From Aquificota bacterium (GTDB taxonomy: Bacteria > Aquificota > Aquificia > Aquificales > Aquificaceae): a stretch of 64,000 nucleotides of DNA. The stretch is from NCBI GenBank assembly GCA_018771605.1, contig CP076324.1:372001-436000 (forward strand), in the 5' to 3' direction. A program made the position numbers and the translations under genes. The notes under the pieces were generated by a model that ran no database searches, had not been told where the DNA came from, and worked only from the letters and a program-made list of their open reading frames with translations. Below, piece by piece: positions 43,656 to 54,776 of this stretch (positions within the stretch are counted from its first letter, which is position 1; the number at the start of each line of letters is the position of its first letter).

Positions 43656-43761
43656 GATGAAAACCTCCTTTACCCTCTCCCCATGAATATTTTCATAGAG
43701 ATTGAGGATAGTAAACTGTATTCAGCTAACAGGCAACGCCTTTTAATATAAGCTCAATCTT

Positions 43762-44505
43762 TTACTTTACAAGCCTATTTAGGTCCTCCTCTGTTGGTAC
43801 TCCAGAATGCATGCTACCGTTCATGCCTATGAAGGTTGGCGTTCCATTTATGCCAAGTTTGTTCAAAAACTCAAGGTTGGCTTGAATGGCCTTTTTGCCT
43901 TCTTCACACTGGTTTTGAGAGTTATACCCTTCTGTGTATTCTTTAAAACCCTTTTTATCGCATACTAAGGCTACAGATTTGCCAAAGGCTTCTGGGTGAA
44001 TGGGCAGTGGGAAAAGTATAACTTTTACTTGCACTTTGTTCTTTTTTGCCCACTCTTCTATAATAGGGTTGCTTCTTTTACAGAAGGGACAGTCTGGGTC
44101 TGTTATAAAGTATATGTATTTGTCTCCTTCTCCAAACTTTATATTTACATACTTTTCAAGCTCCTTTAGTTGATCTTTTGAGACTTTCATAAACTCTTGC
44201 TGTCTTTCTCTGGTAATGTTCTTTTTGTCTTTTAGGCTTATGAGGTTGCCTGCCAAAATGTACTTGCTTTGCCCGTCCATATAGAAAACAAGGGGCTGGG
44301 CGCCCACCTTTATCACCACTTCACAAAGGCCCTTTATATCCTGAAGCTGAGTTATGGATTCTACGGTAAAGTCCTGAGGTATAAGCTCTTTCACCTGCGC
44401 CTTCACTTGGTCCTTTGTGGGGCATTTGGCAGAACCTTGCCCGCAGGCGCTTAGGGTAAGCAAAGCTACCGATAAAACAGATATAAAGCTAAATCTTTTT
44501 AGCAT
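43762..44505 (-). CDS. DsbC-like thiol:disulfide interchange lipoprotein
   Basis: About 247 residues from MLKRFSFISVL at 44505, which has AAGGAGG upstream; a longer frame overlaps aroK. A lipobox (LTLSAC) predicts a lipoprotein. An N-terminal DsbC/G-like domain is followed by a thioredoxin fold with the active site DPDCPFCKRS (Cys139, Cys142) and a cis-Pro loop in GINGTPTFIG. It probably isomerises or reduces disulfides in the periplasm. Neighbouring secreted proteins are Cys-rich. Confidence 0.86.
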   Translation of the reverse strand: MLKRFSFISVLSVALLTLSACGQGSAKCPTKDQVKAQVKELIPQDFTVESITQLQDIKGLCEVVIKVGAQPLVFYMDGQSKYILAGNLISLKDKKNITRERQQEFMKVSKDQLKELEKYVNIKFGEGDKYIYFITDPDCPFCKRSNPIIEEWAKKNKVQVKVILFPLPIHPEAFGKSVALVCDKKGFKEYTEGYNSQNQCEEGKKAIQANLEFLNKLGINGTPTFIGMNGSMHSGVPTEEDLNRLVK

Positions 44506-44540
44506 AACATCCTCCTTTTTGAAAGCAATTATAAGACAAG

Positions 44541-45044
44541 TTATCCTTTTTTGCAAACCTTTAGTATTTCCTCCACAATCTCTTCAGGTTTAAGGCTTGC
44601 ATCAAGGGTTAGGTGAGCCTGTGCGTACCTTTGGGACCTTTCTTCAAAAAGCTTCAACAATTCTTCTCTACTCCTTTTTAAAAGGGGCCTTGAGGGGTCC
44701 TTGCCACACCTTTCTATGAAGGTATCAAACTCCACCTTTAACCAAACTACCAGGCCTTTTGACTTCATGAGTTCCATGGCATAAGGATTGGCTCCAAGGC
44801 CCCCACCTGTGCTAATTACTATGTTTTCTTTCTGACTAAGGGCTTCAAGCACACTAACTTCAAGCCTTCTAAAGTAGTCTTCGCCCTTTTTCTCAAATAT
44901 CTCTGGTATTGTCATAGCCTCAAGCCTTTGCACCTCTTCATCTACATCCACAAAGGACCAACCAAGCCTCAAGGAAAGCAACTTCCCAACAGTACTTTTA
45001 CCACTACACATAAAACCTACAAGGAATATCCTTTTATAATTCAT
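44541..45044 (-). CDS. aroK: Shikimate kinase
   Basis: 167 residues. The P-loop GFMCSGKSTVGK is at about 9-20, with DVDEEVQ as shikimate site, ISTGGGLG and the lid region RPLLKRSREEL. It phosphorylates shikimate in chorismate synthesis. It overlaps the upstream ccsA-like gene by 11 bp. Confidence 0.95.
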   Translation of the reverse strand: MNYKRIFLVGFMCSGKSTVGKLLSLRLGWSFVDVDEEVQRLEAMTIPEIFEKKGEDYFRRLEVSVLEALSQKENIVISTGGGLGANPYAMELMKSKGLVVWLKVEFDTFIERCGKDPSRPLLKRSREELLKLFEERSQRYAQAHLTLDASLKPEEIVEEILKVCKKG

Positions 45045-45792
45045 GTCTTATAAACAAAAGACTTAATATGACAAGAAGGGCACCTATTATAATCCCGTAG
45101 GAAAGGGTTTTAGGTTTTATCCTTTGGAGCAGGTTAAGATGCACGAGGATGGCATAGTATAGCCAAAGGAATAGCACATATACAAGCTTTGGGTCATTTA
45201 TCCAGTGTTGTCCAAAAAAGCTTCTGCTCCAAAGGCTTCCAAAGATCAAAGTAAATGTGAAAAATATAAAGCTTAGGTTAATAAAAAGCCTTTCACCCCT
45301 TCTTAAAAGGTTAAGGGGCATGAAAAAACCGCTCAAACTTTTCTGTTTTAGCTTAGCCTCCACCATAAACTTTATTAAGGAAAAGAGTCCTCCCAAAAGG
45401 GCAAAGGCATAAGAGAAAAGGGCTGAGGTTATGTGCAAAGAATAGAGTGGGCTTTTGTATGGAGAAGGTTCTGCAGGGAGAGCCAAAAGGGTGGACAAAA
45501 TACCCATCAAAGAAAAAAAGGCTAAAAACTTCTGAAGCTGTTCTTGCTTAAAGGATATAAGCAAGAGAAAAAAGAGCATACCATTTCCCAGCAAAGAATA
45601 AAAACCATAAGTGTCTGCAAAGGGGAAACTTCCAATATCCAATGCCATCTTTATAACGTAGGCCATGTAAAAAAACCAACCAAGGAAAAGGCTAAAAAGG
45701 GTGGGCCTTTTGAAGACAGAAAGGAAGTGATAAACTAAGGAGAATATGAAGGCTAAAAAGTAGAAAACTATACCAAGCCAAAGCAGGTACAT
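45034..45792 (-). CDS. CcsA/HemX-like cytochrome c assembly membrane protein
   Basis: About 252 residues from MYLLWLGIVFY at 45792; a longer frame would overlap acpS. About eight hydrophobic segments are visible. The haem-handling tryptophan-rich loop appears as HWINDPKL (about residue 217), a degenerate form of the family's WGxxWxWDPKE. Conserved-like histidines occur in SLHITSALFSY. Such proteins act in system II cytochrome c maturation or as HemX; the degenerate motif and short length leave this open. The start is only 15 bp from the divergent acpS start. Confidence 0.75.
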   Translation of the reverse strand: MYLLWLGIVFYFLAFIFSLVYHFLSVFKRPTLFSLFLGWFFYMAYVIKMALDIGSFPFADTYGFYSLLGNGMLFFLLLISFKQEQLQKFLAFFSLMGILSTLLALPAEPSPYKSPLYSLHITSALFSYAFALLGGLFSLIKFMVEAKLKQKSLSGFFMPLNLLRRGERLFINLSFIFFTFTLIFGSLWSRSFFGQHWINDPKLVYVLFLWLYYAILVHLNLLQRIKPKTLSYGIIIGALLVILSLLFIRHEL

Positions 45793-45807
45793 GTAAGATA
45801 GTTTATC

Positions 45808-46161
45808 ATGGTGGGCATTGATATAGTCAAAAACCAAAGGATAAAGGAAGCAGTAGAAAGGTTTGGTGAGAGGTTTTTGAAGAGAATCTATACAGAAGAG
45901 GAACTACGCTACTGTCAAAGCCAAAAGTCCTTTTATGAATGCCTTTCTGCTCGGTGGGCTTGCAAAGAAGCAGTGTTAAAGGCCTTTTATCAAGCCTATG
46001 GTGTGGTGTTAAAATTCTCTGAGATTGAGGTTTTGGGCGATAGGGGGAAGCCTGCAAGAGTGAGAATATTACGAAAGGGCTTTGAAAAGGTTAAGGTGTT
46101 GGTTTCCCTTTCTCATGAACGGGAATTCTCTGTGGCTGTGGCCTACCTTTTAAAGGAATAA
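45808..46161 (+). CDS. acpS: Holo-[acyl-carrier-protein] synthase
   Basis: 117 residues. The N-terminal VGIDIVKNQRI and ARWACKEAVLKAF carry the Mg-binding Asp and Glu of AcpS. It transfers phosphopantetheine from CoA to acyl carrier protein. It is divergent from the ccsA-like gene and converges with thiD, overlapping its end by 19 bp. Confidence 0.93.
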   Translation: MVGIDIVKNQRIKEAVERFGERFLKRIYTEEELRYCQSQKSFYECLSARWACKEAVLKAFYQAYGVVLKFSEIEVLGDRGKPARVRILRKGFEKVKVLVSLSHEREFSVAVAYLLKE

Positions 46162-46943
46162 AAGGGCCAAAAGTGGTTTAGTGGTCCATGTCCCTTGCCC
46201 AAGGGTAGTGAGTTTTCTATGGCGCCTTGTATGTACTCTTTTGCTTTTTTAACCGAATCAAGTAGGCTATAGCCCTTTGCCAGGTATGAGGTTATGGCAG
46301 AAGAAAAGGTGCAACCGGTACCGTGTGTATTCTTGGTATTGACCCACTTTCCTTTAAGGTATTCAAAACCCCTTCCATCGTAAAAAACATCTATTACCTC
46401 TTCATGCCTTAGATGTCCGCCCTTTAAAACCACCGCAGAACATCCAAGGGAGTATATCTTTTTACAAGCCCTTTCCATATCCTCAAGGCCTTTTATCTCA
46501 AAACCGCATAACTCTTCTGCTTCTGGTATGTTGGGTGTAATAACAAGGGCAAGAGGGATAAGTTCTTTTATAAGGGCCTCCTTTGAAGATTCTTTTAATA
46601 GTGTGTCTCCCGATTTTGCCCTCATCACTGGGTCAAGCACAAACTTTTCCAGCTTGAATTCCCTTATGGCTTTGGCCACCACCCTTATTATCTCCTCGTT
46701 GGAGAGCATACCGGTTTTACAAGCATCCACACCAATATCCTCTGCCACAACCCTTATCTGGTCATAGACAATCTGAGGAGGCAAGTCCAACACCTCATAA
46801 ACACCTACCGTATTTTGCACCGTTATGGAGGTTATGGCGCTCATGCCATAAACGCCAAGGGCTGTAAAGGTTTTTAGGTCCGCTTGGATGCCAGCACCCC
46901 CACCGCTATCCGACCCAGCTATGGTTAAAGCCCTTGGTGTCAT
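46143..46943 (-). CDS. thiD: Hydroxymethylpyrimidine/phosphomethylpyrimidine kinase
   Basis: 266 residues. The N-terminal [21 protein letters not shown] (first 20 residues typical), the [10 protein letters not shown] site and the anion-hole [10 protein letters not shown] near 210 are classical for ThiD. It phosphorylates HMP twice in thiamine synthesis. Its ATG shares a base with the bamA stop codon (TGATG), so the two are coupled in spite of unrelated roles. Confidence 0.95.
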   Translation of the reverse strand: MTPRALTIAGSDSGGGAGIQADLKTFTALGVYGMSAITSITVQNTVGVYEVLDLPPQIVYDQIRVVAEDIGVDACKTGMLSNEEIIRVVAKAIREFKLEKFVLDPVMRAKSGDTLLKESSKEALIKELIPLALVITPNIPEAEELCGFEIKGLEDMERACKKIYSLGCSAVVLKGGHLRHEEVIDVFYDGRGFEYLKGKWVNTKNTHGTGCTFSSAITSYLAKGYSLLDSVKKAKEYIQGAIENSLPLGKGHGPLNHFWPFYSFKR

Positions 46944-49276
46944 CAGAAGAACACACCCAATACAAAGTGTAGCTTGCTCCTTGATGTATCTCCTGGCACT
47001 TTTTTGGTCTTAAAGGCCCAGTCCAGCTTTATGGGTGCAAAGGGTGTTATAAACCTTATGCCCACACCAAAGCCCCCTCTTAAGTTCTGCGTTTTTAGCT
47101 CATTCCAGTTGTCAAATCCAAGACCAGTATCGTAGAACACGGCTCCATAGAGTATGTTTTTGTAAAGTGGATAGTTTGCTTCTATGGAGAATATGGCTTC
47201 TCTTTTTGCTCCAACAGGGTCGTTGGTGTTGGGATCAAGGGGTCCTGCATAGCCATACTTGTATCCTCTTACAGTGAAGTCTCCACCCACAAAAAACCTC
47301 TCATCAAGAGGCACCCTTTTACCACCATAAGGCTCAACCATTCCAAACACACCTTTTACCGAAAGTATCAAACCAGTATCAAGCCATCTATCTTTAAAGA
47401 AGTGCTGGTGAGAAAGGATTATTTTGTTAAACTTTTCGTTGCCACCCAGCACGGGCACAGCCACCGAGTAGTTTATCTCTGTAAGGGACCCTTGAGAGGG
47501 GAAGAGGTAGTTATCCCTTGTATCCCTTGTTATGCTAAATAGGAACTTCCTTGACTGCCTTGTGCCTGCCTCTTGCTGGATTAATGGTGAAGCATTGGAG
47601 GAAATATCCTTGTATCTAACCCTTTGAAGGCTTACACCTGTGCCTACTCTCCAAAACTCTGCAAACTCTCTTGAAAGTATAAGGTCAAGTCCTGTCCTTT
47701 CTACCGTATATGTGGTGTATTCTATCCTCCTATCGTAAATGGAGCCTGTAAGGTCAATTGGCTTGTTAAGGAACCATTTCCTAGTATAAGAAAGAGAGTT
47801 ATCCTTGTATTTGCTTCCGTAAGAAACGGAAATACCTGCTATATCTCCAGTGCCAAGGAAATTACCCTTACGCAAAGACACAAAACCCGAAATGCCAGTG
47901 ACCTGGTTGTATCCTAGGCCTACAGAGAACTGTCCAGTGAACCTTTCCCTTACCTTTGCCACAAAGTCCCAGTTTTTGCCTTCGGAAGGGAAGGGGTCTA
48001 TGGATACATCTTCATAATAGCCAAGGTTAAAGATCCTTGTCTTTGACCTTTCTATCTCCTTTAAGTTTGCCAGCTCACCCTCTTGGAACCTCAGCTCCCT
48101 TCTTATCACATAGTCCCTTGATTCATAGTTGCCCTGCACTTCAATCCTGCTTACATAAACTGGCTCACCCTCTTGAATCCTTAAGCTAAGGCTTACGCTT
48201 TTCTTTTCTGGGTTCACATCCTCCCTTTCTTCCACGGAAACACCCAAAAAGCCCATCTCCGAATACCTTTTCCTTATGTTATCTTTAAGCCTATCAATGA
48301 CTTCTCTTCTGTAATAGCCTCCTCTGTTCTTTTTGAGAATATCACCCACCAGCTCTTTGTAAGCAAAGAGAGTGTTGCCCTCTATGTTTAGGTCTTTTAG
48401 CTTATACCTTGGTCCTTCTTCTATCTTTATGCTTATCTCATACCTGTTTCCTTCTCTTTTGACAGAGTAGTCTACCTTGGCTTCAAAAAAGCCCTCAGAA
48501 CGGTAAAAGTCCCTTATCTTCTTTACGTCTTCCTTTAAAACCTCTTCGCTAAAAGGTGGTTTTAGCCTAAAGGCAAGAAGGCTTACTGGCTTTGTTTCCA
48601 TAAGCCCAAGCAGTTTGCCCCTGCTAAAACTTTTATTCCCCTCAAACCTTATGCTTTTTACATACTCGGGTTCACCCTCCCTTATGGTATAAACTATCTT
48701 GGAAGCCCCCTTCTTTGGCACAAGACTATACTCTACTTCCACATTCGGATACCCCTCTTTGGCATAGGCTTCTATTATCTTTCTCTTTATATACTCCATT
48801 TCCTCACGGGTAAGCACCCTACCCAGCTTAAGCCTCCTTTGTATCTCAAGCTTTTCTTCTATGGCGGGAGAGGAAGTGTATCCCTTTGTAATCTCCTCTA
48901 TGTCTATCTTACCAACCTCTGTTTCTATACCTATCTTCTTCTCAAGGTCCTCCGATTTTATCTTTTTGTTGCCTTGAAATTCAATTTTGTATATAACAGG
49001 CAGGTCCTTTACCTTGTATATTAGGACTACTTGGTCCCCTTGCCTTTCTTCATAAACTGCCACCTCATCAAAAAAACCACTTCTATACATACGCCTTATA
49101 CTTTCCCTTACAAGGTCTGGACTGTAAAAGCTTCCGCTTTTTATGTTTATAAGGCCAAGGATAACATCCTCAGGCACGTATTGAGAACCTTCAATCCTTA
49201 TCTCCTTTATAACCTGCGCCAAAGAAAGGCTAACAAACAATAAAAGAATAGCAAAAGTTCTACACAATAAGCACAT
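46943..49276 (-). CDS. bamA: Outer membrane protein assembly factor BamA (Omp85)
   Basis: 777 residues. A signal peptide (residues 1-20, ending SLSLA) is followed by five POTRA domains, each with a central KxIxFxGN-like strand ([48 protein letters not shown]). The C-terminal barrel contains [12 protein letters not shown] and ends in F (LHFVLGVFF), as outer-membrane proteins do. It inserts beta-barrel proteins into the outer membrane. The start overlaps the purM end by 17 bp. A BamD or other partner is not adjacent. Confidence 0.92.
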   Translation of the reverse strand: MCLLCRTFAILLLFVSLSLAQVIKEIRIEGSQYVPEDVILGLINIKSGSFYSPDLVRESIRRMYRSGFFDEVAVYEERQGDQVVLIYKVKDLPVIYKIEFQGNKKIKSEDLEKKIGIETEVGKIDIEEITKGYTSSPAIEEKLEIQRRLKLGRVLTREEMEYIKRKIIEAYAKEGYPNVEVEYSLVPKKGASKIVYTIREGEPEYVKSIRFEGNKSFSRGKLLGLMETKPVSLLAFRLKPPFSEEVLKEDVKKIRDFYRSEGFFEAKVDYSVKREGNRYEISIKIEEGPRYKLKDLNIEGNTLFAYKELVGDILKKNRGGYYRREVIDRLKDNIRKRYSEMGFLGVSVEEREDVNPEKKSVSLSLRIQEGEPVYVSRIEVQGNYESRDYVIRRELRFQEGELANLKEIERSKTRIFNLGYYEDVSIDPFPSEGKNWDFVAKVRERFTGQFSVGLGYNQVTGISGFVSLRKGNFLGTGDIAGISVSYGSKYKDNSLSYTRKWFLNKPIDLTGSIYDRRIEYTTYTVERTGLDLILSREFAEFWRVGTGVSLQRVRYKDISSNASPLIQQEAGTRQSRKFLFSITRDTRDNYLFPSQGSLTEINYSVAVPVLGGNEKFNKIILSHQHFFKDRWLDTGLILSVKGVFGMVEPYGGKRVPLDERFFVGGDFTVRGYKYGYAGPLDPNTNDPVGAKREAIFSIEANYPLYKNILYGAVFYDTGLGFDNWNELKTQNLRGGFGVGIRFITPFAPIKLDWAFKTKKVPGDTSRSKLHFVLGVFF

Positions 49277-50267
49277 CCTTTTTACCCTCCTCTATATTAC
49301 CGCATACAAAAGAAGAATCTACAGCCTTTAAAACCTTTTCTACATCTTCTTTACTTACCACCACCATAAAACCTACACCCATATTAAAGGTTTTATACAT
49401 CTCATCCCTTGGCACATTTCCAAGCTCCCTAATCCAGTCAAATATGGGATTTGATGGTATTCGGTTGGCTTCCACTATAGCCTTGCAGTTCTCTGGAAGT
49501 ATCCTTATTAGATTTCCCGGTATGCCACCACCGGTTATATGTGCCATACCTTTTATCATAACACCGGCTTTTTTAAGATTGTTTATCTCTCTTGAGTATA
49601 TCTTAGTTGGTTCCAAAAGCACCTCCCATATTCTTTTATCCGTTCCCTCGAACCTATCATGATAGCTTATGCCTTTGCTTTCCAGTATTTTTCTTACTAA
49701 GCTGTAGCCATTGCTATGAAAACCGCTTGAAGGAAAGCCTATTATAATATCCCCCGGCTTTATGTCCTTACCCGTTATAAGCTCTTCCCTTTCACACATA
49801 CCCACACAAAAGCCCGCAAGGTCGTAAGTGCCTTCTGGATAAAAGTCTGGCATCTCCGCCGTTTCTCCACCCACTAAGGCCACATCCGCCATCTTGCAAC
49901 CTTCCACTATGCCATCCATAACTCTTTTTAAAACCTCAAGGTCTATCTTCCCCACCGCTATGTAATCAAGGAAGGCTATGGGCTTTGCTCCAGTGGTAAG
50001 AAGGTCGTTGACGTTCATGGCCACAAGGTCTATACCTACCGTGTGATGCACCTTTACCTCTTGGGCTATTTTGAGCTTTGTCCCAACTCCGTCCGTTGTC
50101 ATCATAATGACAGGATTTTTATAGCCTTCTAAGCTTATCCCACTGGCAAAGCTTCCAAAAAGAAGGGCTTGCCTTGGCAAAGACTGGACCTTTTCCTTTA
50201 TATAATCCACAAAGGCCTCAGCCCTTTCTATGCTTACTCCTGCCTTCTCATAAGTCCATTCACCCAT
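49260..50267 (-). CDS. purM: Phosphoribosylformylglycinamidine cyclo-ligase
   Basis: 335 residues. TYEKAGVSIERAEAF at the start, GVGTKLKIA, AMNVNDLLTTGAKPIAFLDY and GGETAEMPDFY are PurM signatures, with the C-terminal HITGGGIPGNL. It makes aminoimidazole ribotide in purine synthesis. It overlaps thpR by 8 bp and bamA by 17 bp, in a run of minus-strand genes from dnaK to thiD. Confidence 0.95.
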   Translation of the reverse strand: MGEWTYEKAGVSIERAEAFVDYIKEKVQSLPRQALLFGSFASGISLEGYKNPVIMMTTDGVGTKLKIAQEVKVHHTVGIDLVAMNVNDLLTTGAKPIAFLDYIAVGKIDLEVLKRVMDGIVEGCKMADVALVGGETAEMPDFYPEGTYDLAGFCVGMCEREELITGKDIKPGDIIIGFPSSGFHSNGYSLVRKILESKGISYHDRFEGTDKRIWEVLLEPTKIYSREINNLKKAGVMIKGMAHITGGGIPGNLIRILPENCKAIVEANRIPSNPIFDWIRELGNVPRDEMYKTFNMGVGFMVVVSKEDVEKVLKAVDSSFVCGNIEEGKKDVLIV

Positions 50268-50817
50268 TTAAGTAAAACTCCTCTATAACTGTGTATATTG
50301 GTCCAACAGAAGTTAAAGAACTTTTTATAAGGGCTATCCTATCCACAAGGTCCTCTCCAAAGCTTGTGTTTTCATATTGGCGTAAAAGGTTTTTCAAGGC
50401 CTTTTTATCATACTCTTTTATCCTGCATATGGTTACATGTGGTTGGAAGGGCTTGCCTTCATCCCTTATGCCTATCTGCCTGTTTGCCCTCACTATGGAC
50501 CTTGCCATATCTATAAGCTGTCTGTAGCCATCCGCCACACCTATCCAAAGCACCCTTGCCCTATCAACGTTTGGAAATACACCAAGCCCCCTATACTTTA
50601 CCTTTACAGGTTTTAGTCCTTTGGCGGTTTCCTGAAGGCTTTTTAAAAGGTCTATCAACTTTTCTTGCTCCACCTCCCCTATAAACTGGAAGGTCATGTG
50701 AAAGTTCTGTGGCTCAACCCACTTACCCCTTATAAAGCCTTCCGACTGGGCCTGTATCTTTTCCACAGCCTCTTGTATTCTCTTTGTTGTAAAAAAGCCC
50801 ACAAAAACCCTTACCAT
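50260..50817 (-). CDS. thpR: RNA 2',3'-cyclic phosphodiesterase
   Basis: About 185 residues from MVRVFVGFF at 50817. The two HxT/S motifs of the 2H phosphoesterase family are present: HMTFQFIG (about 41-48) and HVTICRIK (about 122-129). The family hydrolyses 2',3'-cyclic phosphates on RNA. The start overlaps the end of the MepK-like gene. Confidence 0.9.
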   Translation of the reverse strand: MVRVFVGFFTTKRIQEAVEKIQAQSEGFIRGKWVEPQNFHMTFQFIGEVEQEKLIDLLKSLQETAKGLKPVKVKYRGLGVFPNVDRARVLWIGVADGYRQLIDMARSIVRANRQIGIRDEGKPFQPHVTICRIKEYDKKALKNLLRQYENTSFGEDLVDRIALIKSSLTSVGPIYTVIEEFYLNG

Positions 50818-51362
50818 TACCAGCACCTAAAAGGTCCTGTATCAAGATGCACAAAGCCAGAGCTTGGATAGTAGCCCACTCCTCCAGCCCTAAGGCCAAT
50901 AGCCAAATCCCTGAGGGCTTGCAGAGGCATACCTTCTATCCTTATATCTATCGCCCTTCCGAGTGTGTGATAGCTATTTTGGGCTACGCCCTTTTTCTTT
51001 CTATGTAGATAGGCGTTGGTAGAAGGCGACCTATAACCGGATATGACTATGATCTCCTCTTTGCCCGATAGCTGGGTTATTAGATAAAGAAGGTCAAGGA
51101 GCCTTGTGTCTATGGGTGCTATCTGACCGCTCCTGTAGTCTCTCAAAATATAGTTTATCTCCTCAAGGGAGCTGTTTATATAGTTGCCGTCCATCCAGTA
51201 GGCTACTTTAAGCCTTTCCCCTGTGTTTAACGAATATAAATTTAGCCACCTTGCCCCCTCTCTTGCATTTATCCTCTCGGGTAGGAAGGCATAAAAAAAG
51301 GAGCCAAAGGCCAATCCTCCCAAGTATGCCACAGACCTTATAAAGTCTCTCCTTGTCATCAC
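50817..51362 (-). CDS. DUF882/MepK-like periplasmic peptidoglycan endopeptidase
   Basis: 181 residues with a twin-arginine signal (MMTRRDFIRSVAYLGG). The M15-like fold shows SGYRSPSTNAYL, SYHTLGRAIDIRIEG (His and Asp metal ligands) and the C-terminal VHLDTGPFRCW (third His). In E. coli the homologue YcbK/MepK cleaves meso-DAP 3-3 cross-links and its gene neighbours the L,D-transpeptidase ycbB. The same pairing is seen here, with a 4-bp overlap. Confidence 0.87.
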   Translation of the reverse strand: MMTRRDFIRSVAYLGGLAFGSFFYAFLPERINAREGARWLNLYSLNTGERLKVAYWMDGNYINSSLEEINYILRDYRSGQIAPIDTRLLDLLYLITQLSGKEEIIVISGYRSPSTNAYLHRKKKGVAQNSYHTLGRAIDIRIEGMPLQALRDLAIGLRAGGVGYYPSSGFVHLDTGPFRCW

Positions 51363-52865
51363 CTACCTCCAGAAGAGAAAAGAACCTGAGACAAAATTGT
51401 ATCATATCCGTAGAGGTCTTCTCTAAAATGAAGCTTTCCATCCCTTCCAAAGGCCGTAAAGTAAAGAATGTATATGGGCATAGCTTCTTTTAGCTTAAGG
51501 TTTATGGTCTGTCCTTGTTCTATTAAAGCCTTTAACCTTTCCTGCGTCCATCCTTGGCCTAATAGATAAAGGGCAAGGTATTCTGCCTTCTCCACCCTTA
51601 TACAGCCAGAGCTAAAGGTCCTTTTTGTATGTTTAAAGAGGTGTTTATCGGGTGTATCATGAAGGAACACTTGGAAAGGGTTGGGAAAGTTGAACTTTAT
51701 GCGCCCAAGGGCGTTTTTTGGCCCTGCCTCTTGCACAAGCCTAAAGGGAAAGTTATTTTCATCGTAAAGCCTCCAATCTATCTGTAGAGGGTCCACCTCT
51801 TCTCCCATATAAAAGACCTTAAAGCCCTTTTTAATGAGGTATCTTGGGTCCTTTTTTACCTTTGGAAGTATGTCTTTTACCGATATGCTTGTAGGTACAT
51901 ACCATTTGGGGTTTATGGTTATGCTTTCAATTTTGCTAAAAAGCATGGGAGTTGGCCTAAAATCCTCCCTGTAGTCTCTTCCCACTATAACCTTTGAATA
52001 AAAAATGACCCTGTCTTCTTCCATTATGTATAGTTCAAAGGATGGTATGTTTACTATTAGCACTCTTTTAAAGGGCTGGTATATCCATCGGTGTTTTTCA
52101 AGGTTTAGGAGAACCTGTTTTAATCTATCTGCTGGGCTTATGTTTAACTCTTGGATAGTTTTTTTTATCAATGATGCCTGTTTCTGGTAGTCCATGCCTT
52201 TTTTGAAAGCTTTTTATTGCCTCAATAAGCTCTTGGTCAAAAACATCAGAATTTTTGTATTCTTTAAGGTCTCCCAAAAGGAAAAGCCTAAACCTTATCT
52301 CGTCAAGGCATTGGTCCCTATCTCCAAGCTTCAAATTCCTTTTGAGTTTTATAGGCTTCCACTCAAAATGGGACAAGCCTTCTAAGTATTTAGCCTGTTC
52401 TACAAGGAACCAATACTCACCACTTTTTGGGGAAAGTTCTATCAATAGGTCCCTTATTCTGCCCTCTTTTAAAAGACTGGCCAATATGTTTATCACTTGG
52501 TCTGGCTTTTTGGGAAAGTTCCAGCCCTTATAAAGCTTGGAAGGGTCTGCGCTACCATAATAAAGCTTATAGGCTATGTCTATAAGTTCATCTGTTAAGG
52601 CAAGTTCTGGGTCAAGGCTTTTACTTTCTCTGGGCCTTATGCCGTGGTGTATAACCTCTTTGAAGATCTCTTGAAGTGTGTAAAAGTTATCTGTTTTTTC
52701 GCTGTTGCAAAGCCACAGGCATTCAAAGTTTATTAGCTTGTATAGCTGATAGACCTTTTGGGGGTGTGATAACCTGTTCCAGTTTTCTTTTATCTTTTTT
52801 TCAAAGCTATTGGAATACGCAATGGAAAAAAAGACAAAGAGGTATAAAAAGAAAGGGACCGCCAT
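51359..52865 (-). pseudogene. YcbB/LdtD-like L,D-transpeptidase, split by a frameshift in an 8-A run
   Basis: Two overlapping frames make one protein of about 500 residues. The first (52865 to 52125) has a signal-like N-terminus, a scaffold domain and a peptidoglycan-binding helix set (FDQELIEAIKSFQKRHGLP). The second (to 51359) has the rest, with the YkuD domain and active site HTKRTFSSGCIRVEKAE (Cys nucleophile). In frame one the run reads GATAAAAAAAACTATC and gives DKKNY; with seven A instead of eight it gives DKKTIQELNIS and continues into the catalytic domain. The run is at 52159-52166. Either the gene is broken, the base call is wrong, or slippage restores it. Confidence 0.8.
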
Positions 52866-52882
52866 AGGCGGTCATAATTATA

Positions 52883-54745
52883 TCACATGGGCTTTCCTTC
52901 TATTACGTCTCCGCCTTCTCCTGTTTTTCCTGTGCCTTGATAGAGGTGGCTTCCCACCTTTCCTGCTACCTCAAGCACCTTTTCTGTCATGCTTCTTACC
53001 TCGTTAATATCTTGGGAGCTTGCAAAGACCTTCTTGGCTTCTTCTATGGTTTTTTCCGCCTCGGAGATTACATCAGAAGGTAGCTTATCCCTGCTTTCCT
53101 TTAGCACCTTTTCAAGGTTATAAACATGTTGGTCAAGCTGGTTTTTGGCTTCTATAAGTTCTTTTTTCCTTTTGTCCTCTTCCTCGTGCATCTGGGCCTC
53201 TTTTATCATCCTTTCTATTTCCTCTTGCGTTAGTCCAGAGGAAGCCTGCACCCTTATGGATTGTTCCTTACCCGTGCCAAGGTCCTTGGCGGTTACATGC
53301 AGTATGCCATCCACGTCTATGTCAAAGCATACCTCTATCTTTGGAACGCCCCTTGGAGCTGGTGGTATGCCCGTAAGATAGAACTTACCAAGAGATTTGT
53401 TATCCTTTGCCAATGGGCGTTCACCCTGAAGCACGTGAATTTCTACCTCTGTCTGATAGTCGCTGGCAGTGGTAAAGATTTCACATTTCTTGTAAGGTAT
53501 GGGTGTGTTCCTTGGTATAAGCACAGTCATAACGCCACCATAGGTTTCCACACCAAGGGAAAGGGGTGTTACATCTACAAGGAGTATTTCCTTTACCTCA
53601 CCAGAAAGCACGCCCGCCTGTATGGCAGCACCAACCGCCACCACCTCATCGGGGTTTACACCCTTATGAGGCTCCTTTCCAAAGAACTCTTTTATCCTTT
53701 GTTGGACCAAGGGTATCCTTGTGGAACCGCCCACAAGCACCACTTCATCAATGTCCTGAGGCCTGAGTTTGGCGTCCTCAAGGGCCCTCTTGACTATTTC
53801 CATAGTCCTATCCACAAGGTCCTTTATCATCTCCTCAAGCCTTGCCCTTGTAAGCTTCTTCTGGAGGTGTAGGGGTTGGTTGGTGGATGGGTCTATGGTT
53901 ATAAAGGGAAGGTTTATCTCCGTTTCCAGCTTAAAGGAAAGTTCCTTCTTTGCCTGCTCGCTGGCCTCCTTTAGCCTTTGAAGGGCTGTCCTATCTTTCC
54001 TTAGGTCCACACCTGTTTCCTTTTTAAACTCTTCAATGAGCCATTCCATTATCCTCTCATCTATGTTGGCACCACCAAGGTGGGTGTCTCCCGCCGTAGC
54101 CTTTACCTCTATAACTCCTTCTCCGCCTTCCAGTATGGAGACGTCAAAGGTACCACCTCCAAAGTCATAGACCAGTATTTTTACATCGCTCTTTTTGTCA
54201 AGGCCGTATGCCAAGGCTGCTGCCGTTGGCTCGTTTAGGATTCTTAGGACTTCAAGGCCTGCAATCTTACCCGCATCCTTTGTGGCCTGCCTTTGCCTCT
54301 CATTAAAGTAAGCTGGCACAGTGATTACGGCCTTTGTTATCTTTTCTCCAAGGTAGGCCTCTGCCGCCTCCTTTAGCTTTTTGAGGATTTGGGCGCCCAC
54401 CTCCTCGGGCCTGACCTTTCTGCCTAAGTTTGGAATTTCAAAGCTTGCATCTCCCTTCTCATCGGGAACCACCTTGTAGGAGACCCTTTTGGCTTCATCC
54501 AAAACCTCTTCATACTTTCTTCCTATAAACCTTTTGGATTCATACACCGTGTTTTCTGGGTCAAGTATGGCACGCCTCTTGGCTGGCTCCCCTACCAAAA
54601 CTTCCTTTTCCTTTGTCCAAGATACTACAGAGGGTGTAAGCCTTGAACCCTCTTGGTTGGCTATAACAACAGGCTCATCACCTATCATAACCGCTACCAC
54701 GGAGTTGGTTGTCCCAAGGTCTATACCTATAATCTTCTCTGCCAT
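52883..54745 (-). CDS. dnaK: Molecular chaperone DnaK (Hsp70)
   Basis: 620 residues. [14 protein letters not shown] at the N-terminus, [14 protein letters not shown], and [13 protein letters not shown] are the ATPase signatures; the substrate domain and a helical lid with a Gly/Asp-containing tail ([10 protein letters not shown]) follow. It folds and protects proteins with DnaJ and GrpE, which are not in the window. GGAGG precedes the ATG. The promoter about 35 bp upstream carries a palindrome. Confidence 0.97.
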   Translation of the reverse strand: MAEKIIGIDLGTTNSVVAVMIGDEPVVIANQEGSRLTPSVVSWTKEKEVLVGEPAKRRAILDPENTVYESKRFIGRKYEEVLDEAKRVSYKVVPDEKGDASFEIPNLGRKVRPEEVGAQILKKLKEAAEAYLGEKITKAVITVPAYFNERQRQATKDAGKIAGLEVLRILNEPTAAALAYGLDKKSDVKILVYDFGGGTFDVSILEGGEGVIEVKATAGDTHLGGANIDERIMEWLIEEFKKETGVDLRKDRTALQRLKEASEQAKKELSFKLETEINLPFITIDPSTNQPLHLQKKLTRARLEEMIKDLVDRTMEIVKRALEDAKLRPQDIDEVVLVGGSTRIPLVQQRIKEFFGKEPHKGVNPDEVVAVGAAIQAGVLSGEVKEILLVDVTPLSLGVETYGGVMTVLIPRNTPIPYKKCEIFTTASDYQTEVEIHVLQGERPLAKDNKSLGKFYLTGIPPAPRGVPKIEVCFDIDVDGILHVTAKDLGTGKEQSIRVQASSGLTQEEIERMIKEAQMHEEEDKRKKELIEAKNQLDQHVYNLEKVLKESRDKLPSDVISEAEKTIEEAKKVFASSQDINEVRSMTEKVLEVAGKVGSHLYQGTGKTGEGGDVIEGKPM

Positions 54746-54776
54746 AGGCTACCTCCTTTGCCTTAGTTTGTGAAAA

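Noticed and set aside
51359-52195. The YkuD-domain half as an independent L,D-transpeptidase
   Set aside because: It has no signal peptide, and its first residues continue the upstream frame across an A-run, so it is the second half of one gene.
53261-53872. A 203-codon plus-strand frame opposite dnaK
   Set aside because: It is an antisense shadow of a strongly conserved gene, with no start signal.
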